64,000 bases of DNA, from positions 496,001 through 560,000 of the forward strand of contig JAEVLN010000013.1 of the NCBI GenBank assembly GCA_018350325.1. The letters run 5' to 3'. The stretch is from Globodera rostochiensis (Eukaryota; Nematoda; Chromadorea; Rhabditida; Heteroderidae). Made by a program: the position numbers and the translations under genes. The notes under the pieces are model-generated. The model saw nothing but the letters and a program-made list of their open reading frames with translations. It had not been told where the DNA came from and ran no database searches. Numbering within the stretch: position 1 is the first letter of the stretch; each line of letters begins with the position of its first letter. Below, piece after piece: positions 45,082 to 55,867 of this stretch.

Positions 45082-46431
45082 TTAAAGATTCTTAATTTCT
45101 TCTTTAAATTGAACTTTCCATTTAATTAGACTACTGATTGAGATTTTCAACAAATCAACAATGTCACAATCACTCATTTTCGGATTCTTTTCTTTTATTT
45201 TGGCATATTTCTTCAAAATTCCAATTTTTGTTGCATCAGAAATTTTATTGCTGACAGAAAGGCCAAATTTGCGCTTCCATTCATAAATTGTTTTTCTACA
45301 AACGCCCAATTTTTTTGCAATTCTCTCATCGAGTTTATATATTGAACTGTTTTTGAGTTTTTCCTTCTTACATTTGCTTTTTATCTCATCAAATTGTTTC
45401 AAAATTTCACGTTTTTCAAACTCAGGAAACTTTTCTTGGGTTATACCCAATTCTTTGATCCATTTATACAATTTTGTACGATTTACACCTAAACTATTAG
45501 CAATTTTGTTCTCACTTTTTATCCATTCTTTGGTGTTTTTGTTTTGCCTATAACCGTCTTTTATTTCACGGAATTTTTGAACAATTTCAAGCTTTTGCTG
45601 ATCAGAATAAACTTTGAGTTGGGAAAATTCATTTTGTAAAGAAAAATCATTTACATCTTTGACATCATTTTTAAATTCCTTTTTCCACTGAATCAGTGTC
45701 CTTTTTCCAATATTTAAAATTTTCGCTATTTCAAAATCTTTAATTTTCGTATTGCTTTTTTTAATTTCACAATATTGCTTTAGTTTTTCCCTTTTTTCTT
45801 GTTTTGAATGCAATTTTTGACTTAGTCCAATCTCTTTTTTCCATTTTTTAATCTTGTTATGACCAACACCGACACTCATTGAAATTTTTGCATAAATTTT
45901 ATTCCATTCTTTTTTTGCATGTTTTCCTTTTTGCTTATATTCATCACTCATTTTAAGGAATTCTTCAACAATTTCACGCTTTTGCTGCTCAGAATAATCA
46001 TTTTTGCGTCTTTTTATAAGTTTTGGGCCCGGGTCTTTTTGTCCATCAATGCAATCATTTTGATCAGTTGAATCAGCTTCATCTTCTTCATTAAATTCAT
46101 TGTCGTCTTCCGACCAATTTTCATCAAACATTTCATCAAATCTTTCCTTTATTTTTCTATTGGCAAAACTTTCAAAATGATCAGAAAAGCTTTGTTCATT
46201 TGGATTGGGCTGATCAGTTGATTTATTCTCAACTTCTGTTGTCTGTGTTTCCATTTTATGCCATTCTTTGGTTTCGGTAAATTCCGGCACCTCCGCGTCC
46301 CAACCTTTTCCAAATATTTCATCAAATGTTTTATTTATTTTTGGTCTTTCTCCGTTTTCGCCCACAGATTCAGCATTTTTAATCAAAAATGTTGCATAGA
46401 ATGCAATGAGAATTATTAGCCAAACTTTCAT
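45082..46431 (-). CDS. Predicted secreted tandem-HTH protein, intact, 449 aa
   Basis: This single exon starts at ATG 46,431 (the TTG nine bases upstream is not needed). Residues 1-25 are a signal-like segment (MKVWLIILIAFYATFLIKNA). Residues about 35-135 carry NKTFDEIFGKGWDAEVPEF and a strongly acidic, Ser/Thr-Asp-Gln stretch. LIKRRKNDYS near residue 145 is a possible nuclear localisation signal. Five HTH-type modules then run to the end, at roughly residues 148-205, 206-255, 270-325, 328-385 and 386-445. Modules four and five match those of the three-exon subfamily almost word for word (IAKKLGVCRKTIYEWKRKFG). No catalytic residues of transposases are visible. It is the best-preserved and longest copy in the window. 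Role inferred only: secreted, DNA-binding-like, possibly acting in host nuclei. Confidence 0.85.
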   Translation of the reverse strand: MKVWLIILIAFYATFLIKNAESVGENGERPKINKTFDEIFGKGWDAEVPEFTETKEWHKMETQTTEVENKSTDQPNPNEQSFSDHFESFANRKIKERFDEMFDENWSEDDNEFNEEDEADSTDQNDCIDGQKDPGPKLIKRRKNDYSEQQKREIVEEFLKMSDEYKQKGKHAKKEWNKIYAKISMSVGVGHNKIKKWKKEIGLSQKLHSKQEKREKLKQYCEIKKSNTKIKDFEIAKILNIGKRTLIQWKKEFKNDVKDVNDFSLQNEFSQLKVYSDQQKLEIVQKFREIKDGYRQNKNTKEWIKSENKIANSLGVNRTKLYKWIKELGITQEKFPEFEKREILKQFDEIKSKCKKEKLKNSSIYKLDERIAKKLGVCRKTIYEWKRKFGLSVSNKISDATKIGILKKYAKIKEKNPKMSDCDIVDLLKISISSLIKWKVQFKEEIKNL

Positions 46432-46696
46432 TGCCTGCAATTCCTTAAGAATTCTTCAAATTTTATTGAAAATGTTAATAATTTTAGTAATAATCTGGTT
46501 TTTGTCAATAAAAAGTCAATTTTTATTATCCAATGCTTTATATTGATTTCCGAAAAGATCAATATGTTCAAAGCCAATTTTTAATTAAATAATGCGAACA
46601 ATTAATACAATATTATTTTGCTTAAAAAAACCAAAAATTTTGCCATTTTTTAAACAATTAATGCTTACAATCGCAGCTCGATCCAATGGGGAACAG

Positions 46697-47519
46697 TTCA
46701 ACTCGCCGACGGTTGACTCGCCGACGCCGTCGGTTGACTCGCCGACGGTTCGACTCGCCGGCGGTTAACTCGCCGACGCCGTCGGTTGACTCGCCGACGG
46801 TTGACTAGCGTACGCCGACAGTTGACTCGCCTACGGTTGACTCGCCGTCGGTTGACTCGCCGACGCCGTCGGTTGACTCGCCGACGCCGACGGTTGACTC
46901 GCCGACGCCGTCGGTTGACTCGCCGACGGTTGACTCGCCGACGGTTGACTCGCCGACGGTTGACTCGCCGACGGTTGACTCGCCGACGCCGTCGGTTGAC
47001 TCGCCGACGGTTCGACTCGCCGACGGTTGACTCGCCGACGCCGTCGGTTGACTCGCCGACGCCGACGGTTGACTCGCCGACGCCGACGGTTGACTCGCCG
47101 ACGCCGACGGTTGACTCGCCGACGGTTTGACTCGCCGACGTCGACGGTTGACTCGCCGACGCCGACGGTTGACTCGCCGACGCCGACGGTTGACTCGCCG
47201 ACGCCGACGGTTGACTCGCCGACGCCGACGGTTGACTCGCCGACGGTTCGACTCGCCGACGTCGACGGTTGAATCGCCGACGGTTCGACTCGCCGACGCC
47301 GACGGTTGACTCGCCGACGCCGACGGTTGACTCGCCGACGCCGACGGTTGACTCGCCGACGCCGTCGGTTGACTCGCCGACGCCGACAGTTGACTCGCCT
47401 ACGGTTGACTCGCCGACGGTTGACTCGCCGACGCCGTCGGTTGACTCGCCTACGGTTGACTCGCCGACGGTTGACTCGCCGACGGTTGACTCGCCGACGC
47501 CGTCGGTTGACTCGCCGAG
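46697..47519. repeat. GC-rich minisatellite, 15- and 21-bp units
   Basis: About 820 bp are built from cgccgacggttgact (15 bp) and the same with an extra cgccga (21 bp), with variants gccgtcgg and gcctacgg. All units are multiples of three, so several frames stay open on both strands (VGESTVG, RRRVN and SASQP on minus; VDSPTP and LTRRR on plus). No start or splice signals favour any frame, so I do not call a protein. Flanking DNA is AT-rich, making the GC jump striking. Confidence 0.9.
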
Positions 47520-47529
47520 ACAGGAATTA

Positions 47530-48175
47530 ACTATTCGACGAGTCAACCGTCGGCGAGCGATCCAAGGCATATTAAATTTAAAAATGCCAGCTTTAGGGGC
47601 GTAAAAAAATTTCGTTTATACTATGCCAGTGTTGCCGAAATAGGCACCGAAAAATGGCACTTTGAATTAATTTATTAGCCATCAGGCCAATTCTTCGCCA
47701 TCCTGGGTATCTCAGCTCCTGGACCAAAAAAGCTCAAACCAACGTGATAAGGCTATTTTTAGGCCGTATTCTTCAGAACATATAAGCATACCAAATATGT
47801 AAAAACATATAAATCTCAGCCCTAATTGATATTAAATATACATAAATTCACGGAGTAGTTAAGTTCAGGACACTGCCTATATTTCAGTGACCGTGATAAA
47901 AGGCTATAGTTCTAAGCCTCAGCTAGATCAAAGAGCTTAAAATTTTAAAACTATTTGATAAAAAAGAATGAAAAAAATCCCAAAATTGAACGTAATCGAT
48001 AAAAATGGATAAAAGAATTACCAAAATTCGACAAAATTGATAAAAACGGATTAAAAAAATCCCAAAATTGAACGTAATTGATAAAAAAATTCCCAAAATT
48101 CGACTTAATTGATAAAAATGGATAAAAGAATTCCCAAAATTGGACGTAATTTGATAAAAGAATTCCGAAAATTAT
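47530..48175. other. Non-coding; short tandem lines after the minisatellite
   Basis: The segment 47,985-48,170 repeats ttgataaaaatggataaaag and aattcccaaaattcgac about five times with a period near 40 bp. The same line occurs at 41,050, 44,890 and 48,750-48,860. No gene is supported. Confidence 0.55.
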
Positions 48176-48266
48176 TTAGTTTTGGTATTTCTCCCCGTTC
48201 GCCCACAAATTCAGCATTTTTGGTCAAAAATGTTGCATAGAATGCAATGAGAATTATAACTTTCAT
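48176..48266 (-). pseudogene. N-terminal fragment of a single-exon HTH gene
   Basis: ATG at 48,266 with the usual upstream line caggca. It encodes a signal-like segment close to that of the gene at 46,431, then stops resembling it after about 30 codons. The upstream flank (48,267-48,440) also matches the other copies, so the fragment brought its 5' region along. Confidence 0.65.
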
Positions 48267-48440
48267 TGCCTGCAATTCCTTAAGAATTCTTCAAATTTTA
48301 TTGAAAATATTATAATTTTAGTAATAATCTGGGTTTTGTCAATAAAAAGCCAATGTTTATTAATTCAATGCTTTCTTTATATTTGTTTCCTGTAAAGATC
48401 AAATCGTTCAAAGCCAAAATTTTTTAATAAAAATATTATA

Positions 48441-49105
48441 TTACAGGCAATATTATTTATTTTGAAAAATCGAAAATAAATTATGTAAGCTAATTTTTAA
48501 CAAATATTTACAATGGATGTAATCGCAAGTTCGCCGGGGATGGTCGGAGTGAAAAAATGGAAAACGAAAATTTTCAATTTTATTAAAAAAAAATTTAGTT
48601 TGATAAAATATTGTTTGAAATATTCACAAAAAGTTTAAAAAGTCAATTTTTACTATCCAATGCTTTATATTGGTTTCCTAAATAGATCAAATCGTTCAAA
48701 GCCAAATTTTAATTAAATAATGTTAACAATTAATGCAATATTTTCGACAAAATTGATAAAAATGGATGGAAAAAATCCCAAAATTGGACGTAATTTGATA
48801 AAAGAATTCCCAAAATTCGACTTAATAGATAAAAATGATTAAAAAAATCCCAAAATTGACCGTAATAATTAGGCTTAGGCCTAAGCCACCTAGGCAAAAA
48901 ACCGCCCTCCGTTTTGATCGGGAAAATATTTAAAATTCAGCTCAGAGCTCGAACCAAAATGTTTATTCAATCAAAAATCGATTCGTAAACGAAAATAATA
49001 ATTAATGAAGAATAGACAAACAGCAATCATGGAATTCGCTCACATTTGTACAAAACATTCACTTGAAACCAAAAGTTATAAAATCGGGTTCTTATCTCTG
49101 CCCCA
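48441..49105. other. Non-coding remnants of HTH flanks
   Basis: 48,640-48,740 repeats the upstream flank of the single-exon genes again (caatgctttatattggtttc). 48,960-49,105 is a copy of their downstream flank. Between them are ttgataaaaatgg-type lines and a cttaggcctaag palindrome. Confidence 0.5.
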
Positions 49106-49109
49106 TCTT

Positions 49110-49773
49110 CTCACTCAAAAGTTTTTGATTTGATCTTTAAATTGTTTTTTCCAATTACGTAGGCTTACTATTGAAATCTTTAACATTTCAGCAATAACGG
49201 CATTTGACAGCATTTTTAAGTTTCTTTTTCCATTGTGCCAGTGTGCTTTCTTCAATATTTAATCTTTTCGCTATTTCGAAATCTTTAATTTTCGGGTTGC
49301 TTTTTTTTATTTTGCAATATTGCTTTAGTTTTTCCCTCTTTTCTTGATTTGAATGTAATTATGCTTAATCCAAACACTTTTTTCCATTTTTGAATTGTTT
49401 TATGACTAACACCGATAGTCTTCGAAATTTTTTCATAATTTTTGGCAATTCTTTTTGAGAATATTTCCCTTTTTGCTTAAATTCATTTTTCTTTTTAATA
49501 AATTCTTCAACAATTTCACGCTTTTGCTGATCAGAATAATCATTTTTGCATCTTGTGCCTTGATCATCAATGCAATCATTTTGATCAGTTGAATCAGTTG
49601 AATCATCTTCATCTTCTTCAACAAATTAATTGTCGTCTTCCGACCAATTTCATCGTATATTTCCCAACCTTTCCCAAATATTTCATCAAATTTTTGTTCA
49701 GTTTAACCGAGTCAGCCTTTTCAACTTTATATATTGCATAGAAGGGAATTAAAATTAATAATAAATTTTTCAT
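49110..49773 (-). pseudogene. Shrunken, multiply broken single-exon HTH copy
   Basis: ATG at 49,773 begins a signal-like segment (MKNLLLILIPFYAIYKVEKA), then a remnant of the DEIFGKGW block. Frameshifts near 49,625 and 49,355, and loss of the central modules, leave only parts of two HTH modules. The C-terminal codons match the gene at 53,436. The middle of the family protein (modules three and four) is missing, as if deleted by recombination between modules. Confidence 0.75.
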
Positions 49774-50109
49774 ATTTTTTTAATATGAAATAAAAAATTA
49801 TGGATATTTGGATGCTTATTGAAATTGTAATGTTTTGTAGGAATTATTTATTAGCATTATATGACACGTGGAAAATTCGTAATAATACTATCTTCAACAC
49901 TGCAATCGATTCCCCCACAAACGAAAAATTGGGCGTAATTCTGCACCGTATGGATCAGGAAATCTAGAGAACATTTTTCAAAGTATAGTATTTTTAAATT
50001 TAGTTGCAAATCTCAACAACTATTTAAGTTTATTCAAAAGAAAAAGATCAAGTCTGTACGGTTAGCAAAATTTCAAGGAAAAAGATTAAATCAAACTATC
50101 ATTGCAAAC

Positions 50110-50262
50110 AGCTTCCATCTCTCCAATCGTATTTTGCAGATGTTCAATTTGCAGAGTCCATTGTTGTTGGTTGTTGATAAGCTCCAAGGAGCAGGTTAGT
50201 TTCCAGAAGATGGGTGTGCGTCTCCATCATTTGGAGCCTGAGGTCGTAAAATGGTTAATTGA
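50110..50262 (-). CDS. Possible exon of an unidentified gene or gene fragment
   Basis: The minus strand reads LRLQMMETHTHLLETNLLLG then AYQQPTTMDSAN and a stop, and in an alternative frame NNQQQWTLQIEHLQNTIGEM, which is coiled-coil-like. Which frame is right, and whether this belongs to a living gene, cannot be decided. No flanking exon was found. Confidence 0.2.
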
Positions 50263-52261
50263 CCGCTACAGATCACGCAGGCGGCTGTGTCTTTCAAGCA
50301 AACGCAAGACATTAAAAGAGGGAGAACCCATCTAAAATTGTTTTAACAAAATCAATCTTCAAACAAATTTGGTTTTACCTATTCACCGTTTGCTTTTGCT
50401 CAATTGCGTAAGTCAAAAACTGATTAATGGAAACGAGATTCTGCTGGTCCTCATTCATTTTAGATGAACTTACATATTAATAGACCGCTGAAGTTTGGGA
50501 TTATCCTATAAAATTGAAGTAATTTTTGCGGTGGGCTTCGAGCGCTAATGCCGAGGTTAACTCACATACCCCACCCCCGCCCCCCCCACCCCCACAACAA
50601 TTGTTTACATGCCATTTATTCCCTCACCCTCCCCCCCCCCCTTCAACCTGTCAATCATTTCCGTTTTCTCCTCACATTTTGTGCAAAAATGATGCCTCTC
50701 CTCCCTCCCGAATCCCTAAATATGAAATTTAAAAAATAAGGTCGCCGGTGAATTAAAAGAGGGTACACGGTACCCCCCCCCTCCACAACAATTGTTTACA
50801 AGTCACATTCATTCCCCCTCCCCCCCCCTTGAACGGCCAAGTCATTTTTTTTCTCCGACACATTTTGAGCAAAAATGATGCCTCTCCTCCCTACCGCATC
50901 TCCAAATGTCCTCCTATTTGCCATTTCTTCTTTTTTGACAAATTTTTTATTAGATTTTTTTGTTTGGCACTTAAACCAGGGGTGCCATCGAAAAATTTTC
51001 AAAATCAGTACCTTGAAATCGATTTTGGGGTCTAAAATCAGTACATTTAAAAAAATGTTTCAAAATAAATTTAAGATTTATTTTTGTAAATAACATGTCA
51101 ATTCGCCCGAATCAATCGATGGTGGGGACATGACAACTGATCATGATCAGCAGAGTAAATCAAAATTATTAATATTTATTAAATAATTGCCAATGTTTTC
51201 AGAAATGGAAGGCCTAGCAGAACGCGGCGGACACATCGGATGAACCGGACAAAATTGCAGAACACGGAGGGAAACAAATCAGTGGCTGGTAAAAATAGGG
51301 ACAAACAAAAATTGACTTAAAATTATTGCATGTATTTATTTAAGTTGATTATTTATTGCTGTCATCGACGCAACTCCATAAAAAGGCCAGTAAAGGGAAC
51401 TCAGACAGACAACAAATGACCATTTGTGGCTTAATCTTTAATTCGAAATTTTTTTGTTCAGGAAAAAAAAATTTAGGGAGAGAAACGCCTTCCGGACATT
51501 TTTTACCGAATGATTTGGTTCTTTTTATACTGTTCGACATTTTTATTAAATTAAAATGGCTATACGTTTGCCCTAGGAATTGTAACCCGAAATTGGCCAT
51601 GCCCTCCCGCTTCATCAACGCCTTCTCTTGGCCCCTGAGCCAATACGCTCTAAATATTTGTTTAAATATTCCGTATTTTATAACAACACGTGGCCGCAAA
51701 TGGAATTTTTATAAGCATAAATGATTTTAATTATCCCTAATTTTATCTTTTTTTGCTGTTTGAATATTTTTAATTGCTGTCCTTCTTAACCTATAATCAT
51801 GTTTTGATTAGAAATAAAATTATTTCTTAACTAATCAGAAAATTTTGGACGTCTTTGAACTTTTTCCTTTTTATTTTGATGTTTTAACTTGATATATGGG
51901 TTCTCCCTCTCGCGTTGGCTTGAAAGCCACAGCCGCCTGCTACCAACCCCCAAATATACCGCCAGAGACGGCAACCTCAAAAGGGCGTCTTCCCGGGAAA
52001 CGGTTCAAGCAACACTCCCAAACCACCTCCCTAACTTAACAAATATGCCGCCAAAGGCGGCACATTCAAAAGGGGTGAACCTGAAACGGTGAAACTCCCG
52101 TTGGCCAACTACACCGGTTTATATTTTTGAAAAAGATTAAGGAAAAAACGACTTTTTTAAACATCAAAGCCCGATAGGGGAAAGTATAACATTCGTAACT
52201 TTGTCACATATTGAGGTTTTGTTTTGTAAGATTGGCAATTATTAGCCAAAGTTCTTAACAA

Positions 52262-52375
52262 AATTCACAGCATTTTCAAAATTTTGGTTGCAAATCTCGT
52301 CACAAATTGAGGCAAAAATTCAAAATTTTCTCGGCGGCGCTTAGCGGCACCGCCGACCCCCCCCCCCCCCCCCAC
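52262..52375. repeat. GC-hairpin interspersed repeat, reverse orientation
   Basis: The segment attttggttgcaaatctcgt then caaattgag and ctcggcggcgcttagcggca/ccgccgacc matches the family core and hairpin, and ends in a poly-C run. Confidence 0.7.
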
Positions 52376-52604
52376 TTTAAAGCAGAATTCGCAGAAAATT
52401 TACATTTTTGCAAAATTCCAATCGGCAAAATTTCGAAATTTTTGCTTAATTCCTTAACCAAAAAGGGGAGTAAAAAATTAAAAATACCCCTAAAATCGAA
52501 CATTTTTTTGGAAAAATTGCTTAACAAAATGCTATAAAAAGGGAAAAATGCCCCCCTAAAACCGTCGGGAAATGGAGTTTTCAACCATTGGGTCCGGAAA
52601 ACCG

Positions 52605-52735
52605 AAAATTTCGGTTCGGTTTTGGTTAACCGAAAGCTTCGGTTCGGTTTTGGTTCGGTAAAACCGAAAGCTTCTGTTTGGTTTTCGGTTATCGCTTTGG
52701 TTAACCGAAAATTATTTGAAACCGACAGCCTTAGT
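52605..52735. repeat. Inverted ggttcgg/ccgaaa repeat block
   Basis: Repeated accgaaagcttcggttcggt units can fold on themselves. Both ends carry related sequence in opposite orientation. In build it is like the other foldback families in this window, but the borders are not clear. Confidence 0.5.
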
Positions 52736-52739
52736 GAGG

Positions 52740-52950
52740 AGTCATTTTATAAAAGAAAAAATAATTAAAAATTTAAATACAAGACTTTTTCAATAAAAAA
52801 TATTTGAATTTTTGAAAGGATTTTTAATTTTTGCAAAACTTTCTAACTTATTACTAAAATTATTAAGATTTTCAATAAAATTTAAAGAATTCTTAAGGAA
52901 TTGCAGGCAATGAAAGTTCAGCGATTAATTCTCATTGCTTCAACACGGAC
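52740..52950 (+). pseudogene. Composite remnant of both HTH subfamilies
   Basis: 52,745-52,850 matches the second intron of the three-exon copy at 630-740. Directly after it, 52,862-52,945 matches the 5' flank and first codons (ATG at 52,910) of the single-exon genes. The junction of pieces from two subfamilies suggests recombination between copies. Confidence 0.55.
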
Positions 52951-53008
52951 AAGCTTTAAACTCTGCTCCGGTGGCCCAACAGTACAATCGTCTAATCCCT
53001 ATTAAATA

Positions 53009-53141
53009 TACAACACAAAGAATGGCATCATAATCTGTTGAATACTAAATTTTTTACACGAAATTGTTTGGATCTCTTCTTTAAAAAACATAAGCATTAT
53101 GATGCCATACTGTGTTGTATAGTAATAAATTTTTGTGAATT
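53009..53141. mobile_element. Short inverted-repeat MITE
   Basis: The left arm tatacaacacaaagaatggc (then atcataat) and the right arm attatgatgccatactgtgt then tgtata are near-perfect reverse complements separated by about 70 AT-rich bases. TA dinucleotides flank both ends, which would suit a Tc1/mariner-type insertion. Confidence 0.7.
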
Positions 53142-53435
53142 TTGACGCAAATTTGATTAAGTTTCGATCAAATTAGCTACGGCGTTTTATGTTTTGACCA
53201 TTTGTTTGTCACTTTTATAACAATTGATGAATATTAATTTGCGCATATTTTGAATGTTATTTACGGAGGGCTGATTGGGAAAATTTGTAAAATTCAGGCA
53301 GTGCTTCGAACTAAAATGTTTATTCAATCCAAAATCGATTCATAAACGAAAATAATAATTAATGAAGAATAGACAAAAAGTAAGAAGCGAGCGAAATGCA
53401 TGTCAGAGTCGAGTTCTTCTGCCCCATCTTCTCAC

Positions 53436-54626
53436 TCAAAAGTTTTTGATTTGATCTTTAAATTGTTTTTTCCAATTACGTAGGCTTACTATTGAAATCT
53501 TTAACATTTCAGCAATAACGGCATTTGCCATTTCCGGCTTCTTCCTTTTTATTTTGGCATATTTCTTCAAAATTCCAATTTTTGATGCGTCAGAAAACTT
53601 TTTGTTTACAGAAAGACCAAAGTTGCACTTCCATTTAAATATTGTGTTGGAACAAAAGCCCAATTTTTTTGCAATTTTATTATCGAGTTCATTCATTGAA
53701 ATTTTGAGTTTTGCCTGCTTACATTTGTTTTTAATCTCATCAAATTGTTTCAGAATTTCAAGTTTTTGCTGATCAGAATAAACTTTGTGTTTAGTTATTT
53801 GATCGAGTTCCTTTTGTAGAGAATAATCATTATCATATTTGACAGCATTTTTAATTTCCGTTTTCCAGTTCCCTAGTGTGCTTCCTCCAATATTTAAAAT
53901 TTTCGCTATTTCTAAATCACTAATTTTTGGGTTGCTTTTTTTAATTTCACAATATTGCTTTAGTTTTTCCATTTTTTCTTGTTTTGAAAGCAATTTTATG
54001 CTTAATCCAAACTCTTTTTTCCATTTTTTAATTGTTTTATAGCCGACACCGATAGTCTTCGAAATTTTTTCATAAATTTTTGGCCATTCTTTTTGAGAAG
54101 ATTTCCCTTTTTGCTTATATTCATCACTCATTTTAAGGAATTCTTCAACAATTTCACGCTTTTGCTGCTCCGAATAATCGTTTTTGCGTCTTTTTATGAG
54201 TTTTGTGCCAGGGTAGCCATTTTCTTTCACTTTTTGTCCATCAATGCAATCATTTTGATCAGTTGAATCAGCTTCATCTTCTCCGATAAATTCATTGTCG
54301 TCTTCCGACCAATTTTCATCATATATTTCATCAAATCTTTCTCTTATTATTCTATTGGCAAAACTTTCATAATGATCAGAAAAGTTTTGTTGATTTCGAT
54401 TGGGCTGATCAGTTGATTTATTCTCAACTTCTGTTGTCTTTGTTTCCTTTTTATGCCATTCTTTGGTTTCTGTAAATTCCGGCACCTCCGCGTCCCAACC
54501 TTTTCCAAATATTTCATCAAATGTTTTATTTAGTTTTAGTCTTTCTCCGTTTTCGCCCACAGATTCAACATTTTTAATCAAAAATATTGCATAAATTAAG
54601 AAAATAATTAATCGCTGAACTTTCAT
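53436..54626 (-). CDS. Predicted secreted tandem-HTH protein, intact, 396 aa
   Basis: Single exon from ATG 54,626. It has a signal-like segment (MKVQRLIIFLIYAIFLIKNV), then NKTFDEIFGKGWDAEVPEF, the acidic STDQ/DE-rich linker and the basic patch LIKRRKNDYS. Four HTH-type modules follow, because the Tyr-Lys-Trp module (equivalent to module three of the 449-residue relative) is lacking. In its place the frame passes from SDQQKLEI directly into LKQFDEIKNKCK, a fusion of two modules. The last two modules (KIAKKLGFCSNTIFKWKCNF; IAEMLKISIVSLRNWKKQF) are diverged from those of the sister genes. An intact frame despite this divergence suggests selection. Its 5' flank (54,627-54,790) is shared with the gene at 46,431. 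Confidence 0.85.
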   Translation of the reverse strand: MKVQRLIIFLIYAIFLIKNVESVGENGERLKLNKTFDEIFGKGWDAEVPEFTETKEWHKKETKTTEVENKSTDQPNRNQQNFSDHYESFANRIIRERFDEIYDENWSEDDNEFIGEDEADSTDQNDCIDGQKVKENGYPGTKLIKRRKNDYSEQQKREIVEEFLKMSDEYKQKGKSSQKEWPKIYEKISKTIGVGYKTIKKWKKEFGLSIKLLSKQEKMEKLKQYCEIKKSNPKISDLEIAKILNIGGSTLGNWKTEIKNAVKYDNDYSLQKELDQITKHKVYSDQQKLEILKQFDEIKNKCKQAKLKISMNELDNKIAKKLGFCSNTIFKWKCNFGLSVNKKFSDASKIGILKKYAKIKRKKPEMANAVIAEMLKISIVSLRNWKKQFKDQIKNF

Positions 54627-55064
54627 TGCCTGCAATTCCTTAAGAATTCTTTAAATTTTATTGAAAATGTTAATAATTTTAGTAATAATCTGGTTTTGTC
54701 AATAAAAAGTCAATTTTATTATCCAATGCTTTATATTGATTTCCTGAAAAGATCAAATCGTTCAAAGCCAATTTTTATTAAATCAATTATGCAATATTAT
54801 TTTGCTTAGAAAAAATGGAATTACTTAATTGTAGTTTTTTGACGGAAAGCACAATGAAGAAAGTTATGGCTTCTCAAAGTTTGAAAAACCATGGGGGCCC
54901 TTTTGGTCAAAATCTGTGGAAAATATTTTTTCTTCTAAAAATTCTCTGGAAATGGGTTATTTGATGCACTGATAACGAATTCGTCGATAGAAATTAAAAA
55001 TTGAGAATTTAAACCGGGTTTTGAATCGGTTTACATATTTTAATGATTATTTGCAGAGGACTCG

Positions 55065-55325
55065 CGGGTTTTTCGATACCGATATTTTATCGAAATATCG
55101 TATCGAAATCGTATCAGAAAAATTTTAATGGATTACTATATTGATTTACTGTTTGAATTTTTTTTGAGACGTTCTTTTGACAAAATTTCAGTACTTTTTT
55201 AACCGATACCGAATACCGACCGAGATATCTCTGACTGGAATACCGCGGTATTTTCGGTATTTTTCGGTATTACCGCGGTATTTTTTTTCGGTATTTTACC
55301 GAAATACCGAATACCGAAAAACCCC
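55065..55325. mobile_element. Foldback block of cggtatt/aataccg units
   Basis: The left side has tttttcgataccgatatttt and the right side has aaataccgaataccgaaaaa. Internal ttaccgcggtatttt units are themselves palindromes. Target duplication is not evident. Confidence 0.55.
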
Positions 55326-55867
55326 ATTTGCCGTTAGATCGAACCCACTTGAGTGGAAGCAATTATTTCACTTTTCACCTCTTGTCACGTACGCTTTTCC
55401 CCCGTTAATCTAATTTTTTAAATAAATTTCTAATAATTTAAATTAAAATACGCGCGCGCAAAAGACTAATTTAAAAAAAATTATTCACATTTTTGTAAAA
55501 AACTACCCCCCCCCCCCAACACCCCAGTGACGCTCGTCAGCAGGGCTGCCATGTCCAAAACCTAAAACTTGGAAAACGAGTTCAAAAACGTAGAAAAAAA
55601 TTTAATATAAAATTGCTCGAACAATTATTAACTAGCATATTTATTAACACTTTTCACCATCTTGAGCAAATTTGGCTGAGATAAGAAGTAATTATGAGCT
55701 TGGGGGCAAGTTAAATCGGAGTTGAACTTGATAGAACAAGGCATTCAAAAGATGCGTTCCCATAAAAAGTTGATTTTTAGTGGGTGAGTTTCACCCTTTA
55801 TATTGCATATTGTTAAGGAATGAATTTTTAAAAATTCAACTTTTTTTTGTGAATTCTGCTTTTTTTG

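Larger units (their letters stand above)
49780..52860. other. Gene-poor accessory region
   Basis: Mostly AT-rich with C-rich tracts at 50,560-50,645, 50,775-50,830 and 52,357-52,374. Overlapping open frames on both strands at 51,350-51,720 carry no recognisable domain. A line at 50,268-50,333 (gcggctgtgtctttcaagc, agagggagaaccc) recurs inverted at 51,897-51,945. A GC-hairpin repeat is at 52,262-52,375, and ggttcggttttggtt repeats at 52,605-52,735. Confidence 0.45.

Noticed and set aside
46697..47519. CRISPR-like array
   Set aside because: Repeats are directly contiguous with no unique spacers, and the genome is eukaryotic.
46698..47570. Long ORFs (up to 290 codons) in the minisatellite
   Set aside because: All units are multiples of three, so several frames are open on both strands without any start, splice or composition signal favouring one. 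Treated as repeat, not protein.
51349..51724. Overlapping 116- and 122-codon ORFs on opposite strands
   Set aside because: Neither shows a domain, splice support or similarity to other copies in the window. Undecidable and left unannotated as a gene.
2656..54626. HTH genes as transposases
   Set aside because: The modules resemble transposase DNA-binding heads, but no catalytic DDE/DDD domain follows, the proteins begin with a signal-like segment, and copies lack terminal inverted repeats.
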